DNA from: Tubulanus polymorphus | Lineage: Eukaryota > Nemertea > Palaeonemertea > Tubulaniformes > Tubulanidae | Direction: 5' to 3' | Length of the DNA stretch: 64,000 nucleotides | Assembly (NCBI RefSeq): GCF_964204645.1 | Contig: NC_134032.1 | Location: 1,824,916-1,888,915, forward strand | Shown: positions 47,831 to 57,352 of the stretch, piece by piece | How positions within the stretch are numbered: position 1 is the first letter of the stretch | Layout: the number at the start of each line of letters is the position of its first letter | Program-made: the position numbers and the translations under genes | The notes under the pieces: model-generated | The model's database searches: none | What the model was told of the DNA's origin: nothing | What the model saw: only the letters and a program-made list of their open reading frames with translations

Positions 47831-48328
47831 GAGATTTGGAGACAGAATTAGGACAAATACTTTTGAATGTCACATCGAAGGAGGTCTGTATAGACGGCTC
47901 TTAGTTCTCGTCTAGTTAGCGAGCAGCGTCCATTTCTATGCAAATTCGCGTGATGAAATCGCCGCGTTGTGAACAGCGCGCAGACACGTGATCGGAAATC
48001 TAAGATCAGATTGTTTCATCGCCGAGGGCAGCAGGTAACTCGACTGTGACGTCAGTTGTACGAGCGACAATGACGTCACGATAACGTTACCAGGCCTACG
48101 AACGCGACGATTTTATAGCATTCCCATCGACAGAGCAGCGTTAGGATAATTGAGATGCCAAGGAAGGTCGGGTCTAAAACGAAAGAAAGATGAAGTTCCC
48201 GGTGAGACACAGCCATGCAGTATCTGAATACAATGAGCGCGGGCAGCCCGGGGAGTATTGTGCAAAGAAAAGAACATGTTTCTTTTTCTACGAAAATATG
48301 AATATCGAATTTGCGGTTATTGAAAGGT
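47831..48328. other. Gene-free stretch
   Basis: No recognised features. Confidence 0.4.
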
Positions 48329-48405
48329 CGCAGTCCTGTGGGCGAGTGGGTAGAGCGTTTGACTCCGGGAAGACAGCACGTGGGTTCGAACCCTGGTCAA
48401 GGCAT
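48329..48405 (+). mobile_element. tRNA-like SINE head
   Basis: The A box TGGGCGAGTGGGTAGAGCG (48339-48357) and B box GGGTTCGAACCC (48382-48393) are near-consensus and correctly spaced. The T stem pairs for only three bases and no acceptor stem forms, so this is a SINE promoter or tRNA pseudogene. The body downstream was not recognised elsewhere in the window. Confidence 0.6.
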
Positions 48406-48737
48406 ATTCGTCATGCTTCTCGTCAGCCGGGAGTATGGGAAACTGGCATTGACGATGAAACCTGAGCGCCTAGTAAGGAACTCCGATGTTACTTTTCCCT
48501 ACAATGACTGATATTTTGTTTACTTTTTGTTATTGTTATTCTAGGTAGGAGTCATTCCCGAGGAATGTCGCTTGGTTGAGACCTCGGGCTACTTAGGCTC
48601 AAGCCCAGTAAGAGCAGTCAATAGAGCCGTATTTAGAAGGGGACAGGGGGCAGTTGCGCCTACCCCAAAAATTTGGAAAAGTGCCATTTTTGCTAATATT
48701 ATTATCATATCCTATAGAAATGCCTTTTTCTGGTTTC

Positions 48738-48812
48738 CACTCTTAGATTTGAACGCAAGGCTCGATCCTGAATACCAGGGTAGACCAGTTCGGTTCGAAT
48801 CCTGGCGATCGC
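48738..48812 (+). other. Weak tRNA-like fragment
   Basis: The B-box-like CGGTTCGAATCCTGG (about 48790-48804) follows CTCGATCCTGAATACCAG. The A box is not convincing. Possibly an older SINE relic. Confidence 0.3.
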
Positions 48813-49450
48813 AGGCACAGTTTTCTTCGTCGCGCGATATCGCCACAAATGTTGAAACGAGATGAAATGCAAAAAGTATGTGATTGATTCGACGCAAGAT
48901 CGGCGCCTGAAATCCGAATCAAGTCGATAATTTTTTGCCTGCGCGCGATTTAAAAACGTAATCGAACGCCTCCGACGCGCGCGCGCATGGACCGAGAATC
49001 CAGCGCAGAACACGCAGACTGTATCATAGTCGGGTACGGATTTTACCAAATCGACTCGATATCCCGCGACGGTTCGGTTTTTAATTGAAAAGCCATCGTT
49101 CCCTGCCTCAACGAGACCGATTTGACTTCGAATTGTGCGGGGAGATTTATTCGACGAGCAATTACCGTGTCAATCAGAAATAGAATACAAGACTCGCAGA
49201 CGGATCTATAGACCGCTTCAGAATGATTGATTTGACTGCGCGGTCGCCGTGCGTGAAAAGAAACGCTTTCTCAAAAGATTTAAGGGCGAATTAATTACGC
49301 CTTAAATCGATCGCGGCATGTTTCAAATGTTTCTAAAAAAAATTCGCAGACGCATTTCGTTCCTTATTGAGCAGAAGGTTCGTAGACAGTAGCCTGGTGT
49401 TAACCGGGTTTAGAATAAATAGCCAAATAAATAGTTGTACTACATAGGTT
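48813..49450. other. Gene-free stretch
   Basis: CpG-rich near 48960-48990. A 114-codon frame on the minus strand (48705-49049) has no motif. Confidence 0.4.
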
Positions 49451-49530
49451 TTGAATATTTATTTGACGCGCACGAGATTTCGCTACTAATGTTTAGTAAC
49501 TTCATCGGGTGAACGAGTGAAAAATGTCAC
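49451..49530. mobile_element. MITE-C, one-sided remnant
   Basis: TATTTATTTGACGCGCACGA, GATTTCGCTACTAATG and AACTTCATCGGGTGAACGAG match the left half of the copies at 29482 and 33968. The right arm is missing. Confidence 0.7.
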
Positions 49531-49649
49531 TCTGATCCGGTAAACATTTTGACAATCCAGTCCCATAAAATCCTAATCCAGCGTAACCGAATTAAACGAC
49601 CAATGGTTGGTCCTAACGAGGACTTCGTGGCACCAGCTATATCCCGCTA

Positions 49650-49985
49650 GATGGCGTGCGTAACAGTGCGACGACCCCGTCAAAATCTAGTTCATTTTCA
49701 ATGAACTGTCATCTAGATTTTTAGCCTCCCGCATCAGAAATTAGGCAAATCACTCGTCTTGATAAACTCAGATGATCTTAAGGTTCATATTTAAGGTGGT
49801 TTTTTACTGATCACTGTTCTAAGAATTCGAGGAATTATGGATAGACTTTAATTGAATAATAGAAAAATCCGGGAGTTGTTGTCTGAGTGCACACTAGCGA
49901 CACCTGGTGAATCCTCGATGCATCCTCGTTTGCCGCAAGTGGAATCCTCGATTGCCACAGTCGAACGTAGAGTCCTCATTAGCAG
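49650..49985 (-). mobile_element. Family S element, copy 7
   Basis: Minus strand: GCAATCGAGGATTCCACTTG, then GATGCATCGAGGATTCACCA, GGTGTCGCTAGTGTGC, a long variable middle, AGTTCATTGAAAATGAACTA and a CGCCATCTAGCGGG end. The plus-strand right end lies about 45 bases from a (TA)n tract. Confidence 0.8.
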
Positions 49986-50026
49986 AGTCCTTTCTACCGG
50001 TTGCGGAAATAGCATCAGGCTCGTCC

Positions 50027-50027
<1 letters not shown>

Positions 50028-50094
<67 letters not shown>

Positions 50095-50095
50095 C
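50028..50095. repeat. (TA)n microsatellite
   Basis: About 68 bases of TA with one G interruption near 50085. Confidence 0.97.
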
Positions 50096-50456
50096 GACCA
50101 CACGACGTCACTGACGGCGCGGTCGTGTGGACTGGCTGGCGCGAAAATCGATTCATCACGCGTCCTAGTCTTATGATACGCACCCGAGTTATATCATCAT
50201 TTCGTAGTTGTTTTATGGTGTCGTTAGTACCGTATCAGCAGACCTACCAGCTGTATACTTAACACGTCGAGTAAACATTAAATCGGGATTAACGGGTGTT
50301 ACGAGGCTGGCGTGCCGGCGCATACGATACTCTCTGCATCTACTGACAAAAACAAAAAAAGAGATCGTACTTTTCGAAAGAAAAAAAAATATATCCGACA
50401 ATGAACCTGTAATGAGAACACGTGATCAGCTACTATACTATATACAACGGCTTTGA

Positions 50457-50540
50457 GAGGCGCAGTGGCCGAGTGGGTCACTGGTCACTGGTCTCGTCAA
50501 TGCAGGGTTTATGGGTTCAAACCCTGGTGGCGACAGAGTT
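50457..50540 (+). mobile_element. tRNA-like SINE head, Leu/Ser layout
   Basis: The A box TGGCCGAGTGGGTC (50466-50479) and B box GGGTTCAAACCC (50513-50524) are near-consensus. The A box resembles tRNA-Leu or tRNA-Ser, but the A-B spacing is too short for their long variable arm, and the acceptor stem is unclear. Probably a SINE head feeding into the motif cluster downstream. Confidence 0.6.
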
Positions 50541-50609
50541 TCTCGGTCGAAGGTTCTTCTCCGGTCTCTCCCCCATCGGGAAATAGAAACATCGAACCCG
50601 CTTATAATG

Positions 50610-50880
50610 CCATGCGTGGCGTCAGCGATGTACAGTGTACAAAGCTGCTACACGAAGCGTACACCAGTTTGATACAGTCACAGTGTTCTCGACTGGATAT
50701 TGTGTACACCAGCTTTAAAAAGTACACGGCAGTTATACGACAAACTGTACACCAGCCCTTATAGAGCGCGCACATCAGTAATGTACATCATCGCCGACTA
50801 TGTACAGTGTAACAACAGCTGTACCAATATACAGTGTACACTGTAATGTACACGAGCCGTATACAATGTACAGTTGTTTT
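50610..50880. repeat. Cluster of TGTACA / GTACAC palindromic words
   Basis: About a dozen GTAC-centred words lie within 270 bases: GATGTACAGTGTACAAAG, CGTACACCAG, TGTGTACACCAGC, AAGTACACGG, CTGTACACCAGCC, AATGTACATC, TATGTACAGTGTAAC, ATACAGTGTACACTGTAATG, TGTACACGAG and AATGTACAGTTG. Many overlap as palindromes and spacing is irregular (about 13-60 bases), so it is not a simple tandem repeat. Confidence 0.8.
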
Positions 50881-50889
50881 TAGGAAATA

Positions 50890-51030
50890 GTGGTGACTGG
50901 ATTACTGGCCCAATGGTCGACTGGCTGACTGGGTGACTGGTAACTGGCTGATTTTGGTGACTGGATGACTGGATTACTGGTCGATATGGTGGAGATGGTC
51001 AATGATGGTGGAGATGAGGATGATGGTAAA
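50890..51030. repeat. Loose CTGGATGACTGGATTACTGG repeat
   Basis: Irregular 8-12 base units of the form GACTGG plus ATGA, ATTA or CTGA, then a TGATGGTGGAGATG part. Its words match the minisatellite at 1-432. Confidence 0.8.
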
Positions 51031-51263
51031 TGTCATCCAGTCACAGTCACCTTATCAGCCAAAAATGTGGTTCGACCTGTAACCACTTAACCTGATACTA
51101 CACTTAGAACGGACTGTGTCAGTCGGTCAATCGATATGAAGTTTTCTGAAAGTATTTCGTCGCGGAATTGTCAATTTCTCGTCGTGTCGCCGATGTTTAT
51201 TCGATTATTTTAGTGGTGCCGGTAATATCCAATCCGATATCAATTTATAAAGTTCAAGATAAG

Positions 51264-51279
51264 AGCGCGCGCGCGCGCG
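51264..51279. repeat. (GC)8 alternating tract
   Basis: Sixteen bases of alternating GC (GAGCGCGCGC...GTGG); a potential Z-DNA-forming site. Confidence 0.9.
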
Positions 51280-51685
51280 TGGTTTATGAGATAAGCGTGT
51301 AATATGATTTCACCGGGCCGAGTTCTCACACAAATTGATCTCCAAACGGAGACGCGACTAAACAAATAATATTCCCCATCTTCTCGCTCTCCCTGCAGTC
51401 GCTTACGAATCCGACTAGAAAAAAAGAATTCAGTCGGGAAAAAATTGAAACGCTCATCCAATCCCAACTTCGATTCGTAGCAGGGAACGTGTTACGCAAA
51501 AGGGGATAGGTTCGGGCGATATCCTCGCATACACAGCCCCAGATATCTATCATTCAATTTGATACGTGTCTGGCGATCGTAATGACGATTATTGATTGGA
51601 TATCAGTAACGTCACGTGTCACCAATCGGAGCTGGGATGAGCTTTTTAAAAACTAACGACCCGATATGACGAGAAGCGTCGCGCG

Positions 51686-51693
51686 TATATAAG
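51686..51693 (+). promoter_or_regulatory. TATA-box-like site
   Basis: TATATAAG in a GC-rich frame (GCGCG before, CCGGACGGCGG after) about 75 bases downstream of CACGTG. The context looks more promoter-like than chance AT-rich DNA, but no downstream coding exon was found. Confidence 0.3.
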
Positions 51694-52369
51694 CCGGACG
51701 GCGGTTTTGACCATTTTTTTTTTGAATATCGAATTACGTCACGTGTCGTGGCGGTTATGATTCGGCTTTCACGCTACAGCAGACGTTTGAGATTACCTCC
51801 CAGACCGTAAACATAATCCCCGCGCTTTCCGAGCTATCGCGCGCATATATTCGGTTTCGTGTCGTGTCGCTGTGTGGTGGTACAACATTTCGGGCGGTTG
51901 CAGGGATTTTGTTTCTCGATATTCTAAAACCGGTAATTACCTTAAAATCTGTCCGATTACGATGGATGAAATCACACGCGACCGGCCTCAAACACGACAT
52001 CAGCGCGACCATCGTTGTTGAATTCGGAGAAGGGATGTGAACGCTGTAACGAAGAAACATGAAATTTTAGTAACACGTGCGGGAAAAACTTCGTAAAAAG
52101 TTGAGTCAAAAAGTTGGTACGATACATGCTAAAATGGTGATATGGAGATTGTACCGGTAGTTATTCGCAATGTGTCGGAATGATTACTTTAAGTCTAGGG
52201 CCCGAAATTGAAACCGAAAAGTAAAATTATCGAATGTTTCAAACTACTTTCAACTGTTTATCGTCCGTAAAATAATCTGGTCGATTACGAATTTTAGAGT
52301 AAAACCAAAAAAAAAGAACAACCTATAAAACTATACACTCATTTGGGGACGCCGATCTATTATTTGATG

Positions 52370-52590
52370 ACTTGTTCGACAAAATCTCCATTTGGGAGCC
52401 GAAAATCTAGTTCAAAGTTCATCGAGAATGAACTGATTTTCAGTATCTATCATACGAATACGAATATCTATTGCACTCCAACCATTTCCAAGGTATATGG
52501 AGGAAAACTATTACACGTGTATATACAAATATTTACATAACTGAGTGCATTGTTGCGCCATCTGGTGTTGATTACTATTACTATTACTAT
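52370..52590 (+). mobile_element. Family S element, copy 8, partial, with internal insert
   Basis: Only the distal part is present: AGTTCAAAGTTCATCGAGAA, TGAACTGATTTTCAG, then ATACGA-type simple repeats, the 68-bp box (52471-52538) and GCGCCATCTGGTGTTG, followed by an (ATT/ACT)n run to about 52588. The insert sits at the same place as in copy 5. Confidence 0.8.
52471..52538. mobile_element. 68-bp box inside family S, copy 2
   Basis: Near-identical to 45853-45920 (ACTCCAACCATTTCCA, GGTATATGGAGGAAAACTAT, ATACAAATATTTACA). The left end reads TTGCACT where the other reads TTTACACT. Confidence 0.75.
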
Positions 52591-52667
52591 CCCCCATTCA
52601 GTGAAATAACGACAACTTTCTAATTATTCTCGGTGAACTTTTCTGGAGCATTTCTGGAGCAGGAGAT

Positions 52668-52692
52668 TGCGCCGCCGCCGCCGCCGCCGCTG
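52668..52692. repeat. (CCG)n triplet repeat
   Basis: Eight or nine CCG triplets with one CTG. In one frame (52633-52818) they give a proline run within a 61-codon reading frame; no start context or splice evidence makes that a gene. Confidence 0.9.
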
Positions 52693-52825
52693 CCGACAGC
52701 CATTGAGAGATCGGTGAGAAAAATATCGTCGACGCGAAACGGGAAGTGTTACGTCTGCCTCGGCGACACCTTCATTTCCGGTCGCAGCGGACGACTTTTC
52801 CGCGAACAGGAAAAATAAAACGTAC

Positions 52826-52937
52826 ACGAACACCCTCTCCCTCTCTCTCCCCCTCTCTCCCTCTCTCTCCCTCTCTCCCTCTCTCCCTCTCTCTCTCTCT
52901 ATCTCTCCCTCTCTCTACCTCTCTCTCGCTCTTACTC
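52826..52937. repeat. CT-rich simple repeat
   Basis: CTCTCTCC and CTCTCC mixtures, degrading to CTCTCTACCTCTCTCGC at the right. Confidence 0.92.
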
Positions 52938-53390
52938 ATTCTCGTGCCGGGTTATTCTAGATTGCAATTATCCCCGAACTGTGCCAGCAATTAGAATTCT
53001 CCTGATGCGCTGGAAATAATAAATTTCGAACCGCCTCCGTTTCCATTCAAAAATCTCCCATACCCGACTTGTCGTTTGTAATTTGGAAAAAATTAATTAA
53101 AATTTATCGACTCGATCGCGAAGAGAAGAGAGAATGAGGAAAATAGAGGGGAGGGAGAGTCGTAGAGAAGACGGTGGATAGCTAGGGGAAATGAGAGTTT
53201 GGGGCATGGGGAGGGGGGTAAGGGGGATACGGGGAGCGAACGAGGAAATAGTCAGATAGGAATTAGAAAAGTGAGTATATATCTAAATTAGCATTTCAAA
53301 TTATAATTTTATCAGCTCATTTTTATTTCATGCCTACGTAAAGCGCGCTGATTACACTTTGTAGGAGCGCCCTAGGTAAGAAAAAAGAAT
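52938..53390. other. Gene-free stretch
   Basis: Purine-rich around 53110-53250. No gene supported. Confidence 0.4.
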
Positions 53391-53469
53391 TTTTATTATC
53401 ATTATTATTATTATTATTATTAATTATTATTATTATTATTATTCCTATTATTATTATTCCTATTATTCC

Positions 53470-53541
<72 letters not shown>

Positions 53542-53562
53542 CATTATTAGTATTATCATTAC
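53391..53562. repeat. (ATT)n microsatellite, possibly a SINE tail
   Basis: Long ATT run with CCT and GTT interruptions. The preceding AGCGCCCTAGGTAAGAAAAA (about 53366-53385) is reminiscent of SINE 3' ends such as that at 59085-59110, but no body was recognised. Confidence 0.9.
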
Positions 53563-54154
53563 TATCGTTATAGAGGGAGAGATCAAAGTGACGGGTCGCT
53601 GGAAATCGAAATACGTAGAATTAGTGAACTACTCAATCTCGGCTTCAATCTTCTATATCCCAATCCGCCACTGGCGCGTGAGGTTGGATAACTCGTAGTC
53701 ACGTGTCAGTCGTAATCGATCATATTTTCTGTGTTACCCGCGGATCAGTGTTTAATGCGAAAACTATTATAAAGATAAATGCGCAGAATAACGCGATTAG
53801 TCTCCGTCAGTCGTAAAAGGGCCGGGCTGCGAGTTGTGGTTCGGCGTCAGATCGCGTCGAGCCAGCTGAAATGACTTATCAAATTGATTTTCAAAACAAA
53901 TTCTTTCTTTTATACTTTGAAAACGAATGAATCAACTTTTCAAGGGATTTTTTATTCTGTCAGGCTTAAGTTGATAGCATTTGTAAATATTATGATTTAA
54001 TTTTCAATTAGTTCCCTTTATTGTACACCTATCAGGTATACTTCTTTTTAAAGTTTTGATAGTTATATCTCATTATTGCGGACCTTAGGTCCGTGAGCCT
54101 TTTAGAATTAGCGAGTTCGATGGTGTATAAATAAGGACACCAACTACGGTGAAG
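53563..54154. other. Gene-free stretch
   Basis: No recognised features. Confidence 0.4.
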
Positions 54155-54425
54155 ATAGATTATTCCACTTGTGGCAAGTGAGGATCCACCAGGTGTCACT
54201 AGTGTACAGTAGGACACCAATTTTTGTGATAGAATATTCCGCTTGTGGCTAATGATCCACCAGGTGTCACTAGTGTACGGTAGGACATCAACTGTGTGAA
54301 AATAGAGGATTTCACTTGTGGCAAGTGATCCACCAGGTGTCGCTAGTGTAGGATATCAACCACTGTGGCAAAATCGATTGGACTTGTTACAAGTAACACC
54401 CACCAGGTGGCGCTCATACTCATCT
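54155..54425. repeat. Tandem array of a 75-bp family S segment
   Basis: Four successive units each carry CACTTGTGGCAAGTGA (or a variant), ATCCACCAGGTGTCACTAGT, GTACAGTAGGACACCAA and then an AAAATAGA-like filler, at spacings of about 70-78 bases. The CACCAGGTGTCGCTAGT word is the proximal conserved block of family S, here without the rest of the element. Confidence 0.85.
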
Positions 54426-55254
54426 ACCTCGCGCTTCTACAGATTCTACATAAAAAGAATTGATCTTTTGCTGAAGTTCATTCATGAACAAACAATACCT
54501 TCGCCAACACGCCGAGCCAACACACACACAAATAGCCGGTTTCGACTACTCGACGGTTCATCCTCCCTCGTGGCCTTTATTCTGTTCTACATCAAAACGA
54601 ATCGGGTAGGCGCTAATTTGAGCAAAACCAGAAGCAACCGATGATGACCCCGCAATCACGCACACACGCTCGCACGCACAAAATAACTGCCTCTTTCGTA
54701 TTGCGGGTTCAATTTCCGGTGAACAGACGAACGAACACACCGACAAAAAGTAGGCTAATTCCGCCGCCCCGCGTCTAGAGTCCACGCGGCGAGGTACAAA
54801 ACCATAAACAATATCACATCACGCAAAGGACTAACTTCAAAGTGGTGTATTAACTTTAATATTTAATCCAACCCCTGGCAGTTAACCAATAATATGTCCT
54901 AATAGATCTTCGACGCTGGCTCGAATTCGTTTTTGAATACCCGTCTCGTCTGTGTAAACAAACAAAGTTTTTCCGCGGTGGTCTGTTGGCTCAACACGGC
55001 GTGGGTTTAACTCCCCTCCAGCATTTTAGGGTTAGTCAAAGTCGTTATAATTCCATCTTTCCTTTGCTCCTTTTAACGCCACCATTTAGAACTTATTCGC
55101 TCAATCGAGTTCAAATTCGATGGAACCCGTTGTTTATCAAGCTGCCAGATTCATTAAGATGCCATGTTTTTCTCGAGTACCAACAGCGCCTTCTAACAGG
55201 ACTTCTACCGTATTTGAAATAACCAGTCTTAATTTATGATAGTTAAATTCAACT
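54426..55254. other. Gene-free stretch
   Basis: Opposed frames of about 75-108 codons at 54318-54785, none with a motif. No gene supported. Confidence 0.4.
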
Positions 55255-55306
55255 GAAATCCCCCTCATCAGGCGAGGTCAATCCCCCTCATCAGGTGAGG
55301 TGATAT
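55255..55306. repeat. Two isolated units of the palindromic satellite
   Basis: CCCCCTCATCAGGCGAGGTC and CCCCCTCATCAGGTGAGGTG with ATAT after them are units of the 3324-3753 array on the opposite strand, 51 kb away. Confidence 0.85.
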
Positions 55307-56402
55307 TGGGTTCATTGTTCTAAGACGGAGCCTACGTTTATCTATCGTTTGGTTTTTCGGTTCGCGGAGTCGTATATATATATTATTTTTGCTCATCGGA
55401 CTGACTGCGGGCCATCTTTGATTTACGCCAAATATTACGCGCATAATATTGAACTCATCGTCTCCCTCTACGTATATCGGAGCGAACCTCTAGCGACAGC
55501 GAAAAAAAGTGCCTCAGCCAAAGAGCTCTGTGTCGTCTAGTTCCCTAAGCTAACATCATCAACGGAGCAGAGATCAGCAACATCTCCGTGATGAAGAAAG
55601 GATAACGGGGATGAGAGGGATGCTGGATGAAAGGCCGACAAGATGCTTGTCTAATGGACCGTACGCTACAGGCTTGATTACTCCGGAAAGGAAGAAATGA
55701 GTCTCTGTATCCCTTTCTCGCTGCTCGAGAAACCGTAGCAGTATCGCACTGGCTCTGTGATATCGGTCCTAATAGACATTGTTAATTGTATAATAACGGA
55801 GACAGCTATTTGGTGTAACTGAAAAAAAAATGGTCAGGGAGAGCGCATCCTCGCTTGCCAGGGCTTGATTGTCGCCCGCTGTGGCACACGCCAATACAAA
55901 CCCTGGCCGCAAACACGTCATTGCGGAATCAGTTCCCCGTTAAGAAGAATCTACTCGACGTTCCGTGGCTCTTCTCTCCCCTCAAATAGTTCGCCCTCTC
56001 TCCCTTCTTTATCCCTCCTCGCCTTCATCCGAACTCCCCTCTTCGCCTCCCCTTCCCGCATCTCTATCAATCCATCTGTTACGGCTCTCCTGTCGCTAGT
56101 TAAAACAAGTCATCAGTTCCCCGCCCACTCTATTTCCAGACAGCCGCCACTCCCCACGCGGCCATGACAATTCCCGCGCCGGTATACACAATCTAATGAA
56201 CCGACGGGCAGCTGTAGGAATTAACGTTCATTACCGGGACTGAGAGCGGAGTGTGGACAAACCTAGAGCAGTAGAATACAAATAACTTCACCGGGTAACT
56301 AGTACTGGTTTGTCAACCTCAATCCAGCTACTCAGTTGTCGCGGGCTTCTATACACGGTCCAACAGTTGGGTTAAATTTAACTCTGGATCCACAGTTACA
56401 AA
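55307..56402. other. Gene-free stretch
   Basis: CATCCTCGCTTGCCAGGG near 55847 resembles the proximal part of family S. A 100-codon serine/proline-rich frame (55865-56167) is not supported. Confidence 0.4.
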
Positions 56403-56520
56403 GTAATTATATGAGGAGAGAATCCCACAATGATAATAAAAAGTCCGAAAATGAAACTTCGAGATAGTAGTTTATTTCAACGTTTCGACTATATCCTAAT
56501 AGTCATCTTCAGGAATAATG
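56403..56520 (-). repeat. Hairpin element with hammerhead-like core, copy at 56.5 kb
   Basis: On the minus strand, from 56513 down to 56478: CCTGAAGA, one T, a perfect 6-bp stem GACTAT / ATAGTC with loop TAGGAT, then GAAACGTTG. Further 3' come AAATAAACTACTATCTCGAA and, at the end, a TGTGGGATT word as in the foldback element at 26003-26220. Confidence 0.6.
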
Positions 56521-56709
56521 AGATACTACAGAAATTATGAGATTAGTCTCTTTGTCTCTGGATTGTATATATATATCTCATTAACTTAACGTGGGTTTTA
56601 TTCTGGGTCCAGTGGTAAACTTTACTTTGAATTCAGTTCAACGGCTAATGGGGTTGGTTTAGTTTAACTTTAGCCCCAGTTTCGCCAGTAGATCATGGGA
56701 TGAAAAACC

Positions 56710-57045
56710 TAACGTCGAACCCACCTGCCCAGCTATCCCACCAGATGGCGCGACGAGCAGTAGGTCATCCATTGTCAGAATTAGTTCCATTTTCAATAAA
56801 GTCTGGACTGGATTTTTAGACTCCCGAATCCGTATATTATCGCAGCACCCAAATAAACAATACTTTCATTCTTCTAATCAGATATCGGTGTAGTTTTCAT
56901 ATGAATCATTTGGGGTTTATCAAAGAGAAAAGTTCATCCAGTTTTAATTGAAATGTAGAAGAAATCGATGACCAACTATATACTAGCGACACCTGGCGGA
57001 TCCTCGCCTGCCCATAAGTGGAATCCTCGATTGCCACTGCGGAAC
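56710..57045 (-). mobile_element. Family S element, copy 10
   Basis: Minus strand: GGCAATCGAGGATTCCACTT, GGCGAGGATCCGCCAGGTGT, CGCTAGTATATAGTTGGTC, TTTCTTCTACATTTCAATTA, ACACCGATATCTGATTAGAA, ATTGAAAATGGAACTAATTC and GCGCCATCTGGTGGGATAGC. Same subfamily as copies 4 and 5. (Copy 9 is the tandem array at 54155-54425.). Confidence 0.83.
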
Positions 57046-57189
57046 TAATTTCGTTCGGATCTAGTTCCACGATCATCTCACAACAACTGCGATCGAACCG
57101 GGTGCGTTAATGCCGTTGATTAGATCGCTTTTTCACACGCGAATCGACCAGCAACGGCCCGGATAATGTCCGGTGATGAAATTACGGAC

Positions 57190-57352
57190 TAATTGACGTC
57201 CATTCACGTGTATATTGTGTGCGTACATTAAACGCGAGGTTCGAGTGACGTCTACGGAGTTGATCGAGCCTCGTCAATACCGCGCGTCAGAAAGCGGCCG
57301 GTGACACAAACAGGCAATACTTCACCGATACTAGATACAGCGAGTATAAAAA
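57190..57352 (+). promoter_or_regulatory. Promoter-like cluster: two CRE words, E-box, TATA
   Basis: TGACGTC at 57194-57200 and 57246-57252, CACGTG at 57205-57210, and TATAAAAA at 57345-57352 are in order on the plus strand, within 160 bases of CpG-rich DNA. About 30 bases after the TATA box comes AACCATTCAACC, a possible start region. No coding exon is visible downstream in this window, so the target, if any, is unknown. Confidence 0.3.

Larger units (their letters stand above)
51031..52369. other. Gene-free stretch
   Basis: No coding sequence supported. It contains the (GC)8 tract and a TATA-like site described separately. Confidence 0.4.

Noticed and set aside
48329-48405. A functional tRNA gene with near-consensus A and B boxes
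   Set aside because: T stem has only three pairs and there is no acceptor stem; a SINE head is more likely.
50453-50764. 103-codon frame over the tRNA-like head and GTAC cluster
   Set aside because: It crosses a Pol III-type promoter and a repeat cluster; no protein-like character.
52633-52818. 61-codon frame with a proline run followed by a KCYVCLGD stretch
   Set aside because: The CCG repeat explains the proline run, and one CxxC pair alone does not make a zinc-binding domain.
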